Counted from the first letter of the stretch, positions 18,082 through 26,835 are shown. The stretch is 64,000 bases of DNA from Marisediminitalea lipolytica (GCF_001758465.1 NZ_MJIC01000014.1:727810-791809), one strand, 5' to 3'. Notes: a model not told the origin generated them from the sequence alone. Program-made: numbers and translations.

Positions 18082-19305
18082 ATGGAAACTTCTCAGAAGG
18101 ATTTATTAAAACTCATCGATTTGTGCCGTTTTGACGAGCGGTTTAATTCTTTGGCAAGGCCAATGTTTTCTTGGCGGGACTGGGTTGTAGAACAAGGCGT
18201 GCCAGAACAAACTATTAAACTGATGGATACTCTTCTAGATGACTATCCTGAAGTGTTAGAAAGACATTGGGGGACTCCTAATAGCTTTTCATTAGTCACG
18301 CCTTTTGATCTTGCACGGTGGCTTTGTGGCAAAGCAAGAGAAGTTGGAGCAGAGAAAGCGCTTCAGTTATTCTTGAATTTTATAAAAAAAACTACAGTCC
18401 CTTTGTATGTTATATCGCTGTTAGAGGGGGTGATACCTGCTCAAACTTATTATTTTGATGAAAAGACGTATTTGTGTAGTTTTGATGGGCTACCAGAAGG
18501 CGTTAAAGAAAGGATAAATATTTGCTGGCAACGTGAATATAGGGATTTTAATGGAGAGAAACCAGCGTTCATAGTGACTAAAATTGAGTGTAATGTTTTT
18601 AACTGTGATGATGATAAAGGGATTAGTCGTGGTGAAGAGAACCAGCTTTTTTGCATAAGGCAAAATCATTTTTTACTGTCTTATTTTTTGTCGCTTTATA
18701 CAGAAAAATTTGCGGCTTGTATAATAAAGGAGTGGTGCTTTTTTGAAGAGTCGACCCCTTGCTCTGGTTTCATTGATAGTAATGAAACATCATTTTTGCA
18801 GGTTGTGAGACCATTTTACTCAGAGACTCTCCAATTTTCTGATAAGCACTGTATGCAGACTTTGGTTAAGAAATTCAGGCTATTGAATGTAGCGTATCAG
18901 GACTCAATCGTGCTTGCCCTTAAACGAAAAACGTCGGCGATGAATGCCCATGATAAGGTAGATGCGGCGATAGATTTAGGAATGTGCGCAGAGTCAATCT
19001 TGACTAAAAGTGAACGTTCAGAACAGCTTTCTCTCCAGGTGCGGCTATTGGGCGCAAGATTATCTTCAGATAATTATGAGGAAAGAGTATCGCACTATAA
19101 TTACCTCAAAGCATTTTATTGCATCCGTTCTGAAGCGGTTCATAATGCCAAAATTAAAGAGAAGTACCAAGTTAAGTATGTTGGTAAAGTTGATGCAAAA
19201 ATAATTCTAAATGAGACTTCACAAATACTCTCACGCTGTGTGTTAGAAATTATTGAGCGCGGCGGAATGAGTGATTTAGATAAAGAGCTAGTATTCCTCA
19301 AATAA
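18082..19305 (+). CDS. HEPN (ApeA-like) domain protein
   Basis: A 407-residue protein. Its C-terminal about 130 residues carry the pattern of Apea-like HEPN domains: KVDAAIDLGMCAESILT, then a helix with QVRLLGARLS, then YLKAFYCIRSEAVHN containing the R-x4-H signature (RSEAVH) of HEPN ribonucleases. The N-terminal about 270 residues are a distinct helical/mixed domain with no recognisable motif. Many such proteins are RNA-cutting effectors of abortive infection or toxin systems. There is no adjacent antitoxin-like gene, so it may be a single-gene system. The start is preceded by a weak purine-rich site only. Confidence 0.75.
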   Translation: METSQKDLLKLIDLCRFDERFNSLARPMFSWRDWVVEQGVPEQTIKLMDTLLDDYPEVLERHWGTPNSFSLVTPFDLARWLCGKAREVGAEKALQLFLNFIKKTTVPLYVISLLEGVIPAQTYYFDEKTYLCSFDGLPEGVKERINICWQREYRDFNGEKPAFIVTKIECNVFNCDDDKGISRGEENQLFCIRQNHFLLSYFLSLYTEKFAACIIKEWCFFEESTPCSGFIDSNETSFLQVVRPFYSETLQFSDKHCMQTLVKKFRLLNVAYQDSIVLALKRKTSAMNAHDKVDAAIDLGMCAESILTKSERSEQLSLQVRLLGARLSSDNYEERVSHYNYLKAFYCIRSEAVHNAKIKEKYQVKYVGKVDAKIILNETSQILSRCVLEIIERGGMSDLDKELVFLK

Positions 19306-19399
19306 TATGTACCATCTCAAATGTAAAGACCAATATGTGATCTGTAAGTTTCGGGTTTTTAGATAAACCGACCTACGGTTAGCAACTGAATTATGGCTA

Positions 19400-19571
19400 G
19401 AATGAGCGAATTTCGGACGTTTTCTAAACCTTGGTTAAGTAACTGCTAAAAATACACACAAAAGGTGTACTTTAAGTACATCAAAAAGTTTTATCAGAAT
19501 AGTGTACTCAAAGTACACTATTTCAATGTACTTCACAGATTATTGACCGAAACGAGCGAATTGCGGACATT
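19400..19571. repeat. Dispersed repeat R3, copy b, with 11-bp inverted repeat
   Basis: Matches 7831-7922 at both ends but contains an additional internal stretch. Within it, AATAGTGTACT (19498-19508) and AGTACACTATT (19512-19522) form a perfect 11-bp inverted repeat around CAA, resembling an operator or hairpin. The unit ends in GAGCGAATTGCGGACAT, a motif seen in variants elsewhere in the window. The rest of the 19306-19818 gap holds a short inverted match to the start of repeat R6 (19713-19729). Confidence 0.75.
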
Positions 19572-19818
19572 AGAGGATATACGATCTTTGTCCGAAAAAA
19601 AATAAGGCGCTGACATTCAATGCAATATCACGCCAGACTACGGAAGGGAGGCGAAGCCTCAATGCAATAGATAAAGACAGTTCGACTAAATGCATCTGAC
19701 TTTCTTTCTAAGCGTGTACGAGTCAGTACAATTGAGAGAATAACTTGTAGCAACGCTCCACGTTGTTTATGAAGCAGCCTGTGCTTTTCGAGGGCTTTTT
19801 TTGCTTATAAGTATTCTG

Positions 19819-20286
19819 TTACCACGCCTTTTTGCCTTTGTTTGGATTAAGTAGCTCGTCGAGCTCCTGTTTGGTTCTTTGTTCACCATCCGGATCGGGC
19901 CAATACTGATAGCGTAAAGGGCCAGTGCATTTAATATCTTCACGTTTTTGTTTCAGGATACTCATTCTCGCAGCAATCGTACTTACACTGCATCCTACCG
20001 TTGTTGTTTCGCCAAAATCCACATACATGATATTACTGCTCGCAGTAACTGTTGCCTTCACCGGTGCATAATTACCGCACTCTATGGTCAAACGCTCCGT
20101 TCCCATTTTTGTTTCACAGGCCATACCATTTACAGTAGCATCCATGAAACCAATATTAATAGTTACCGGTTTATTTGATTTTTTGGCTTCCTCACTGGCG
20201 TACCACGTCCCCTTATAATCCAGTCTATTTACCGCGTTTGCGCTAAACGACATGGTCATCACCAACAACAATATTGTTCTCACCAT
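19819..20286 (-). CDS. Secreted hypothetical protein (155 aa)
   Basis: I start at the ATG at 20284-20286 (MVRTILLLVMTMSFSANAVNR) because it yields a clean signal peptide with an ANA cleavage site, rather than at the longer frame's upstream Met. The mature protein is beta-rich, with four Cys likely paired as disulphides (ACETKMG, IECGNY, GCSVST, DIKCTG) and a proline-rich C-terminus. It is probably periplasmic; function unknown. It stands alone on the minus strand. Confidence 0.7.
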   Translation of the reverse strand: MVRTILLLVMTMSFSANAVNRLDYKGTWYASEEAKKSNKPVTINIGFMDATVNGMACETKMGTERLTIECGNYAPVKATVTASSNIMYVDFGETTTVGCSVSTIAARMSILKQKREDIKCTGPLRYQYWPDPDGEQRTKQELDELLNPNKGKKAW

Positions 20287-20705
20287 ATGTCCCTGTTTTA
20301 TTTGGTTATTAAAAGATGTGCAAGATATAACTAATGGACTTATATGACAAACAATATTTGTTAAGAACGTGGTGTGTTTAATTATTAACACGGCAAGGTG
20401 AAGAACAGTTTTCTAACGATTTATCCATACACTGCAAACTGCTTCATGCACTCGCCTCCACCAAGTGATTCTCGTCAATCCTAGACTTTTCAAGGGAAAA
20501 GCCACAACAGAGGAGCCATTCTCTGCGCATCGATGCAATCCAATAATAGTTTCGTTTATCAAAGTTTAATTCTGAACCTGTAAACCTACAGCTTCTAACT
20601 GAGTGTCGTAGTAACACCCGTTTCCACTGCAAAACTACTTGAAAAATGTCCTCGGAAGACAATGAGCGGACGTTTGGGCTTATGACACTGGAATTCTGTC
20701 ATTGA

Positions 20706-20895
20706 TCAATTTGAGAAGTCAGGATGGATTGTTTCTAGCTAATCGCCACGGAGAGTCCCTTTTTCTACATTTTCAGCTTATTGTAAGTCTGTTACGTGCA
20801 TTTGGAATGTAAGTGGTTAACATTAAAGTAACTATGATCCCACTAAGAATTTAATTGCTCTGGAATTACTTGAAACTAAACCGGAACCCACACTT
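20706..20895. repeat. Dispersed repeat R2, copy a
   Basis: Starts CAATTTGAGAAGTCAGGA and ends ACTAAACCGGAACCCACA. A longer, diverged copy is at 34973-35214, where about 50 extra bases are present in the middle. It is non-coding, and together with the gene fragment that follows it explains most of the 20287-21020 gap. Confidence 0.8.
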
Positions 20896-20969
20896 GTGAT
20901 CAAATCATTTTCAAACTTTTGAATCGAGCCTCTTTGGGAGTGACTTCGTTGTCCGTTAATATTTCCTTG
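20891..20969 (-). pseudogene. Fragment copy of the 438-aa gene's start
   Basis: This stretch matches 15294-15373, the first codons and immediate upstream region of the 438-residue gene, with scattered substitutions. CTCTTTGGGAGTGACTTCG here corresponds to CTCTTTGGGGGTGACATCG there. It is a truncated duplicate abutting repeat R2. Confidence 0.75.
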
Positions 20970-21020
20970 TTGCTCTTATGTCTCTTAAATTGTCAAAAAA
21001 GTAGCTCAGCCCTTCCAATT

Positions 21021-21641
21021 TTATAAATTCAGTTTGGGTAAGATATCTCTGTATGAGTCTCTAAGTCGTACAATATCCGTGACTACATGTGCATTGCCAG
21101 TCATTGTAGCCATATGGACTGCAGATAACATAAGTAATCCATTTGAGTTTACGATAATCTGGTTTAATAATGTGATAGGGTAGCCTTCGCTGTGACGTTT
21201 CATAGCGTGGATACCGCCATGCACATATGAGCTTGATGCTTTCCAGGTCACATCCCTGAACTCCTTCAGCATTCGAGTTGCTTCCGCAGGTGCTTTACCA
21301 TCAATTTGCTTTATCATTTCAGCATGTGAAGGCAAGCCATTATCTGCATTCGCTGTCTCAACAGACAAATCCTGCATGATTCTGTCGACTTTACTTTCAG
21401 TCGCTCCCCAGAGTAGCCAAACCGACCTAGTTAAAGCATCAAACTGTAGTCTCAGCATAGATACCGCAGATGTATAGTTGCCAGTTTTTATCAGATTTTG
21501 TAGGGAATGCGCATGTTCGATAGCGACATCACACATAACCCAGCTTCCAGCGTATCGTTTATTATTCAGACTAGGGCCATGCGTAATAATTGGATTTAAT
21601 TCCGATAAAAGTCTTCTCGAATTCTCTAATAACTCATCCAT
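21021..21641 (-). CDS. Helical hypothetical protein (206 aa), DUF5677/DUF6988-like
   Basis: An all-helical soluble protein starting MDELLENSRRLLSELNPIIT. The pattern YTSAVSMLRLQFDALTRSVWLLWGA followed by a SSSYVHGGIHAM element resembles DUF5677/DUF6988-type proteins, which occur often in genomic islands and integron cassettes and may belong to the broad HEPN-like helical group; I treat this as tentative. It stands alone, with 335 bases between its start and the next gene. Confidence 0.65.
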   Translation of the reverse strand: MDELLENSRRLLSELNPIITHGPSLNNKRYAGSWVMCDVAIEHAHSLQNLIKTGNYTSAVSMLRLQFDALTRSVWLLWGATESKVDRIMQDLSVETANADNGLPSHAEMIKQIDGKAPAEATRMLKEFRDVTWKASSSYVHGGIHAMKRHSEGYPITLLNQIIVNSNGLLMLSAVHMATMTGNAHVVTDIVRLRDSYRDILPKLNL

Positions 21642-21976
21642 ATCTAAAACCTCTTCCCGATTAGTTTCTTTTCATTATTTCAGACCAATGCGTGTTGGGA
21701 TTTTGCTTTCATAAGTAAATATAAGAGATATGACAATGATATAGGCTGAAGTAAAGAGTTTACATTTATAACTAAAGAGTGAAAAAGTAAACCGGTAACG
21801 AGTCAGTCGCACTTTTCTGGATAAACAAAGATGGAGATTAAAAGCAAAAACGGTATCAACCTATCTTTACATGAATAGCGTAACTGCTTGATAGTTAATT
21901 CCTACCTTGTTAGGTTGTCGAATCATTTCACAAATGCTGAGAATACAAACAGCATTTTCAGTGTGGAGTTAGCAAT
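21642..21976. other. Gap between divergent genes
   Basis: These 335 bases separate the divergent genes at 21021-21641 and 21977-22684 and must contain their promoters. I see no RNA gene, repeat or open frame here. Confidence 0.4.
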
Positions 21977-22684
21977 TTGAATACGGACTCGTTGTTTGAG
22001 CAATGGCGAAGTGTGAGAGGGCACAAGGACTCTTGGGGTCTTACTTGGTATCTCTCACTGCAAATTTGTAAACGATATTATGGTTCACATGGGCTTGTTC
22101 CTTGGGTTATTTTGCATGAGGGCTTGGGCTACTATGGGATTTCCTTAAATTACCTCCCATGCTCTTCAAATAAAGGATTGTCGGGGAAACCCATTGGTCG
22201 CTTCTCTATGACTGGTAGAGTTGAAAATTGGTTGCAAAGTGAGCTTGGAAGCACGAATTATAAGCTTGACGATCTTTGTGCTGACGGAGCTTCGACCGAT
22301 GAGTTGATCAAAGTTGCAATTAGGTGCTTAGGCTTATCCTCTTATCCTCAGCAGACGCATTTAAACTGTCGGCACAAGAGATGGCAAGACTCGTACATTT
22401 TGTGTTTTGAGATAGCAACGATATTAGCTCTTCAATATAACTTTGATGATTTAATGATAATCAATGGAATGGAGCATATCAGACGCCACTTACCAGAAGT
22501 TGACCCAAAATATGCGATGAAAGAGCATCCAGGTGCCTTCCAGTTTTTTAAGGATGGAAAAAGTTGCTGGTTGTCTGGAGATGGGCGGCTTTTGAATGGT
22601 GGCGGCAGTAATCTTTGGGAGCAATATATGGCGGGAGACTCGGCCGTTTCTTTAGCAAACTCAATATTAAGTGCACTTGAATAG
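21977..22684 (+). CDS. Hypothetical protein (235 aa)
   Basis: Starts at TTG 21977 with GGAG at 21964-21967. The product (MNTDSLFEQWRSVRGHKDSW) is soluble, rich in aromatic residues and cysteine, and has an SGKPIGRFSMTGRVENWL segment and a glycine-rich C-terminal stretch LSGDGRLLNGGGSN. No recognised motif. It ends 65 bases before the GIY-YIG gene on the same strand, so the pair may be co-transcribed. Confidence 0.7.
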   Translation: MNTDSLFEQWRSVRGHKDSWGLTWYLSLQICKRYYGSHGLVPWVILHEGLGYYGISLNYLPCSSNKGLSGKPIGRFSMTGRVENWLQSELGSTNYKLDDLCADGASTDELIKVAIRCLGLSSYPQQTHLNCRHKRWQDSYILCFEIATILALQYNFDDLMIINGMEHIRRHLPEVDPKYAMKEHPGAFQFFKDGKSCWLSGDGRLLNGGGSNLWEQYMAGDSAVSLANSILSALE

Positions 22685-22749
22685 GCTAGACAATGCTAAC
22701 TGTTGAAAGCTCACAAACTGGTATGTGATAAATTGAAAAGGAGTAATAA

Positions 22750-24144
22750 ATGAGTTCGATGGATCTTAATACCTTATTAATTATAACGATTGCAGTGCTA
22801 GTTCCTGTCATTCTGACTGTCATCATTTTAAAGAAACGAGCAAAGATAATTGATGATGCGACGCGGTTTGCCAACAAATTGAAAAAAGAGGCAACGTCTG
22901 AGTCTGAATCATTGGTAGAGGAGGCGCGTTCTAATGCTGAACGCATTATTGCAGATGCTGAATATAAACAGCACGCCGCGGAGGCGAGAATCGAACGCTT
23001 AAATAGCGCCGATAAAGAGATTCAAGCTCGTTTAAAACAAGCGCGAGAACTAATTGAAGATATTACTGACAAGAGTTGTCAGTATGCGGCAGACATAGAG
23101 CTGCTGACAGAAGATGACCTACTATCCAGCACTTCGTATCAAAATGACCGCAAAGATGTTAAAGCTAAACTGAAGTCGTTGGCTACAGATGCTATTACGA
23201 ATGTTAGGGGGTACAACTCCGATGTTAATATTGGAAAGTTCGTAGCTATTTCTGCCAAAGCCGATATGGCAGGGGCACTTTTACTTAGCGTTGTTGAAAT
23301 GCTCTGCTCTAAAATGAACGCAAATAATGGCCATCTTGCGGCCGAAAAATTAGCTGAGACTATTATTGCCACCGAAGCGCTTGTAAAGAGTATTGATAGT
23401 AGAGCTGAAATAAACAGTGATCTTAAAGCACTGCTTATGAAAAGATTAGAAATCGAGGCGAACTATAAAAAAGCTAAGCAAATTGCAAAAGAAGAACAAA
23501 GAGAGCTAAGAGAGCAACAACGAGAAGAAAAGAAAGCACGAGATGAAGCACTAAAGGCGCAAAAAGAAGCTGAAAAAGAAGAAAAGATAAAAGCTGAAGC
23601 AATCGCAGAGCTAGAGCAGCAGATGTTAAATAAGACGGAAGCTGAGCGAGAAATATATCAGTTGCAATTAGATGCCCTTCAAGCCGAGTTGGCTCTTGCG
23701 CACGAGAAGATGGAGCGAGCTAAAAGTCGCGCTCAAGAGACAAAACAAGGACATGTATATGTCATTTCCAATATCGGTAGCTTTGGTAAGGATGTGCTGA
23801 AAATAGGAATGACCAGGCGCTTAGAGCCAATGGATAGAGTACGTGAGCTTGGTGATGCGTCAGTCCCATTCACATTTGATGTTCATGCCCTAATTGAATC
23901 TGATGATGCGCCAGATTTAGAGGCTACGTTGCATCGCGCCTTTGATAGCAAGCGAGTGAATATGGTAAATCGACGTAAGGAATATTTTCGAGTCTCTATG
24001 GAAGATATAGAAAGGGAGTTGGAACAGCTCGAAATAAACGCTCTATTGAACAAAGTTCCTAGTGCTGATGAGTATTATCAGTCCTTGAAATTGAGCAGCC
24101 AAACTATAACAAATAAAGAACCTGTAGAACTTCATCAAAGTTGA
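22750..24144 (+). CDS. Membrane-anchored coiled-coil protein with GIY-YIG (T5orf172/MUG113-type) nuclease domain
   Basis: A 464-residue protein with AAAGGAG before the ATG. Residues about 7-27 form one membrane helix (LLIITIAVLVPVILTVII). Next comes an Ala/Glu-rich helical region with a DUF4041-like middle and a long charged coiled coil near residues 235-335. The C-terminal about 100 residues form a GIY-YIG-type domain: GHVYVISNIGSFGKDVLKIGMTRR, RVRELGDAS, LEATLHRAFDSKRVN, RKEYFRV. Single-strand or duplex DNA cleavage is the family expectation; here it would act next to the inner membrane, a plausible place to meet incoming phage DNA. That role is inferred. Confidence 0.8.
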   Translation: MSSMDLNTLLIITIAVLVPVILTVIILKKRAKIIDDATRFANKLKKEATSESESLVEEARSNAERIIADAEYKQHAAEARIERLNSADKEIQARLKQARELIEDITDKSCQYAADIELLTEDDLLSSTSYQNDRKDVKAKLKSLATDAITNVRGYNSDVNIGKFVAISAKADMAGALLLSVVEMLCSKMNANNGHLAAEKLAETIIATEALVKSIDSRAEINSDLKALLMKRLEIEANYKKAKQIAKEEQRELREQQREEKKARDEALKAQKEAEKEEKIKAEAIAELEQQMLNKTEAEREIYQLQLDALQAELALAHEKMERAKSRAQETKQGHVYVISNIGSFGKDVLKIGMTRRLEPMDRVRELGDASVPFTFDVHALIESDDAPDLEATLHRAFDSKRVNMVNRRKEYFRVSMEDIERELEQLEINALLNKVPSADEYYQSLKLSSQTITNKEPVELHQS

Positions 24145-24224
24145 AAAGGTTTCTTGTAATTTCGTTAAGAATGAATGGTTATATTTAGTAAATATTCTAA
24201 ATCAAAGATATTAAGGAAGTAGAG

Positions 24225-24848
24225 TTGAAAATTGGCCGTCGGTATACATGGAATTATTATGAAGAGCGTTTTATCCCAAGAACTATTGAATTTACGATGG
24301 ACGGATTTCAAAGCGAAGTAAATGCAGAAGATGATTTGCTTAAAGTTGATGTCGCTTTTGAGCTGTTCATTAGTGCTGAAGATGAACTCGATGCATATGA
24401 GAGCAATGTGCAAGGAAGCGGATATGATGAATATAGAGAACTATACAAGCTGAAGTTGAAGCAGAAAATGACTAGTCATTTTTTTGCTGTGTCACTGTTT
24501 CATATTATCGAAAAAACTATAAAGAATGAGATTGTTAGGCTCGATAATAGTGGAAGCAATCTACCAAGTTCACTTAAAGATTGTGCGAAAAAATTAACGA
24601 AGTTTGAGCAAGGGTTTGATATTCGACACTTTGAAGATTTTAGATATATAGATAAGCTTCGACAGGTTGCTAACTCAGCAAAACATGCTCTAACTGTTGA
24701 TGACAATATTGCCCAAATTCACAGAACTTTTAAATTGGATGACGAGCTACCATGCCTTGGTGACTTTTTTCATGAAGAAAAGATTATTCCCAGAGCTTGG
24801 TCGTTCCTGCGTGAATTTCATAGAAAAGTTCAAATGAATAAGCCTTAA
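24225..24848 (+). CDS. Hypothetical helical protein (207 aa)
   Basis: Starts at TTG 24225 with GGAAGTAGAG just upstream. The protein (MKIGRRYTWNYYEERFIPRT) is acidic and helical; HFFAVSLFHIIEKTIKNEI and YIDKLRQVANSAKHALT resemble the paired helices of HEPN-like or swapped-helix proteins, but no R-x4-6-H motif is present. It follows the GIY-YIG gene by 80 bases on the same strand, so it could be a partner. Function unknown. Confidence 0.65.
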   Translation: MKIGRRYTWNYYEERFIPRTIEFTMDGFQSEVNAEDDLLKVDVAFELFISAEDELDAYESNVQGSGYDEYRELYKLKLKQKMTSHFFAVSLFHIIEKTIKNEIVRLDNSGSNLPSSLKDCAKKLTKFEQGFDIRHFEDFRYIDKLRQVANSAKHALTVDDNIAQIHRTFKLDDELPCLGDFFHEEKIIPRAWSFLREFHRKVQMNKP

Positions 24849-24921
24849 ATTGTCCCTGCTCAGACTAAATCTTGCAGTCACAATTTATGTCTGGGGCAAC
24901 TAAAGTATTAACAAACTAAAG

Positions 24922-25010
24922 TGTACTGACTCATACACAATCTGACAGTTTAAGATTTTTAGTTCAACCAAACTAGACAGTCCGCAACAAGTTAATGTCC
25001 GAAAAGAGCG
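24922..25010. repeat. Direct repeat R6, copy a
   Basis: An 89-base unit starting TGTACTGACTCATACAC and ending AATGTCCGAAAAGAGCG, repeated in the same orientation with few changes at 25860-25948. The two copies flank the two small secreted-protein genes. Confidence 0.85.
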
Positions 25011-25042
25011 ATAAACAGACAATAATAGCAAAGGAATAAATT

Positions 25043-25585
25043 ATGTTAAAAATAAAATTAATTGCATTCATCACTTTCAGCTTATTTACGTTTTTTGTAA
25101 ATGCCAATGGTGTAAGTTCCACTGAATTTCACGGAGTAAAGTTAGGGATGGAGAAATCTCAGGTGATGAATATACTAAAGAGGGATGTCTCGGAAAAAGC
25201 GGTGGCTAACTGGAAAGTAGAAAATCAATACCTCGTTGACATTTATAACGATGAACAGATAAAACAAGAAATTTCAGGTGAAGCATTTTTGGAAGAAGAT
25301 TTACTTCATTTCTTTAAACAAGAAGATAAAGGCAATCCTTTTTCATCTTTATCTCTAGATTTTACCGAAGATGGATTGCTTTATAAAATGGAAATACAAT
25401 ACTCGTCGGGTAGTGAACTTGGCTTAATTGCTCTACAGTCTCTTTTAGAAGAAACTTACGGTCATGATAATGTAAAGTTTATAAACAACAGTGAGAGTAG
25501 ATTCTTTAGCGTAACGCTAATTGACAAAAAAACTGTAGATGTTGCTGTAGCAAAATTAAAGAACACATTCAAAGCGAAGCTTTAG
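25043..25585 (+). CDS. Secreted hypothetical protein (180 aa)
   Basis: An AAAGGAA box precedes ATG 25043. The first about 22 residues (MLKIKLIAFITFSLFTFFVNA) are a signal peptide with a VNA cleavage site. The mature protein opens with TEFHGVKLGMEKSQVMNIL, a G-x-x-(L/P)-G-M-x-x-x-x-(V/I) pattern common in small periplasmic proteins that carry a helix after the first strand, and ends in a Lys-rich helix. Function unknown. It and the next gene lie between two direct copies of R6. Confidence 0.7.
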   Translation: MLKIKLIAFITFSLFTFFVNANGVSSTEFHGVKLGMEKSQVMNILKRDVSEKAVANWKVENQYLVDIYNDEQIKQEISGEAFLEEDLLHFFKQEDKGNPFSSLSLDFTEDGLLYKMEIQYSSGSELGLIALQSLLEETYGHDNVKFINNSESRFFSVTLIDKKTVDVAVAKLKNTFKAKL

Positions 25586-25602
25586 AAAATAAAACAGAAT
25601 AA

Positions 25603-25899
25603 ATGCTTAAATTTGCTGTCCTAATGGCATTAGCGTTTCTATTTACTGGGAGCGTTAATGCTGTTGATAATAAAGAGTTTGCCATATGCGCAAAAAAAAC
25701 TGGCGATTTAAGCCGTTTAGAGTGCTACGATAATCTCGCGGATAAAGATAATTTAAAAGGTAATCAGCAGCAACCTTTAAATATGAAATCCAAAGGAAAG
25801 TGGCAAGTATCTATTACTAAGAACCCCGTTGATGATTCAAAATCAGTGACTTTTTCAACTGTACTGACTCATACACCATCTGACAGTTTAGGATTTTGA
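25603..25899 (+). pseudogene. Truncated secreted protein, VasI/TagO-like start
   Basis: A 98-codon frame with a signal peptide (MLKFAVLMALAFLFTGSVNA), then FAICAKKTGDLSRLECYDNLA and GKWQVSITKNPVDDSKSVTFS. This pattern is seen at the start of VasI/TagO-like secreted proteins, which then continue for another about 100 residues. Here the frame runs into repeat R6 at 25860 and ends in repeat-encoded residues (TVLTHTPSDSLGF), so the 3' part has been replaced. The family assignment is tentative; the truncation by the repeat is directly visible. Confidence 0.65.
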
Positions 25900-25948
25900 G
25901 TTCAACCAAATCAGACAGTCCGCAACAAGCTAATGTCCGAAAAGAGCG
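25860..25948. repeat. Direct repeat R6, copy b
   Basis: The 89-base second copy of 24922-25010. It supplies the last 13 codons and stop of the truncated VasI/TagO-like frame and is followed by the motif GAATTGCGGAAG. Confidence 0.85.
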
Positions 25949-26074
25949 AATTGCGGAAGAAAACAGCTAGCGGTTTAAATAAAGGTTAATTGCCAATAGC
26001 GGACCTTCTAAACTCATACTTGAACCCCATCAAGTTGACTGAAACTAAATTGATGTATTTTTTCCGGACTTACT

Positions 26075-26201
26075 GAGAATTCTTAGTAACACTCAAACAA
26101 ATCATTGGAAACTGGCTAATAATCAGGTGTAAGGTATTGTTATCAATAAATTATGTTGGGAGTTCTGGGATGGGTAAGACTGCGTGTTACTGTGAATTCT
26201 C
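26075..26201. mobile_element. 127-bp inverted-repeat (MITE-like) element, copy 1
   Basis: Bounded by 20-base imperfect inverted repeats beginning GAGAATTC (26075-26094 and 26182-26201; 17 of 20 pair). A second copy of exactly the same length is at 31497-31623. There is no coding capacity. The copies share about 15 further bases downstream (TATAATAAG.TGTTA) and each ends just ahead of a gene start, so the element may bring a promoter. Confidence 0.75.
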
Positions 26202-26229
26202 TATAATAAGATGTTAGCTGAGAAAAGAA

Positions 26230-26832
26230 ATGAGCATGGATGAAATATTCAAGGTGTCAGGCGCCATACTGGGTTCTGTTGGCGGAGCGGCCACAATAAT
26301 TATTGCTCTGAGCTCATGGCTTGGAAAGGTATGGGCGAACAGAATCCTTGAAAAAGACAAGCTAGCATATTCGACTGAATTAGAACGTCTCAAGTCACAG
26401 TTAAATACAAATGCAGAAAAGCAACAATACATATTTTCGCTGTACTTTGAAGGTCAATTCAAACTGTACAACGATTTATGGGTATCTCTTTCTCACCTTC
26501 AAGATGAAGTTGAAAAGCTTTGGTCTGAGGCCAGCATAAAAAATTTAAGAACATTTGTATTAGCACTAAGCACAGCTAAGAAACAAATAAGAGGTAGCGC
26601 TCTTCTTATCGATCAAAACCACTACAAGGAAATCATGGAAGTTATTTACAACCTTGAAAACTACCAGATCGGAAAAGAGCATCTTATAAACATGCGAAGA
26701 AATGTTGAAAATATATCCCAGTTCGATGTTCAGGAAATAATTGAACAGAACAGACATAATAGAGAAAGAATAAACGCATTTGTAGAGCACATGCTCGAAG
26801 AAATGCGAGGCCAAATCAGTGGTAAGCGATAA
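26230..26832 (+). CDS. Membrane-anchored coiled-coil protein (200 aa)
   Basis: AGAAAAG precedes ATG 26230. Residues about 8-31 (VSGAILGSVGGAATIIIALSS) form one membrane helix, followed by a charged helix of coiled-coil character (RILEKDKLAYSTELERLKSQL) and a helical C-terminal domain. This layout (short N-terminal anchor, cytoplasmic helical bundle) is common among integron cassette genes of unknown function. An attC site follows the stop by four bases, making it the first cassette-like gene of the cluster. Confidence 0.7.
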   Translation: MSMDEIFKVSGAILGSVGGAATIIIALSSWLGKVWANRILEKDKLAYSTELERLKSQLNTNAEKQQYIFSLYFEGQFKLYNDLWVSLSHLQDEVEKLWSEASIKNLRTFVLALSTAKKQIRGSALLIDQNHYKEIMEVIYNLENYQIGKEHLINMRRNVENISQFDVQEIIEQNRHNRERINAFVEHMLEEMRGQISGKR

Positions 26833-26835
26833 ATC

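Noticed and set aside
20444..20662. 72-codon minus-strand frame
   Set aside because: Atypical composition and no start signals.
26075..26217. Reading the 127-bp element plus GTTAGC as a seventh attC
   Set aside because: The right side ends in a core-like GTTAGC, but the left side lacks the complementary core; the inverted repeats stop at GAGAATTC, which fits a MITE-like element better.
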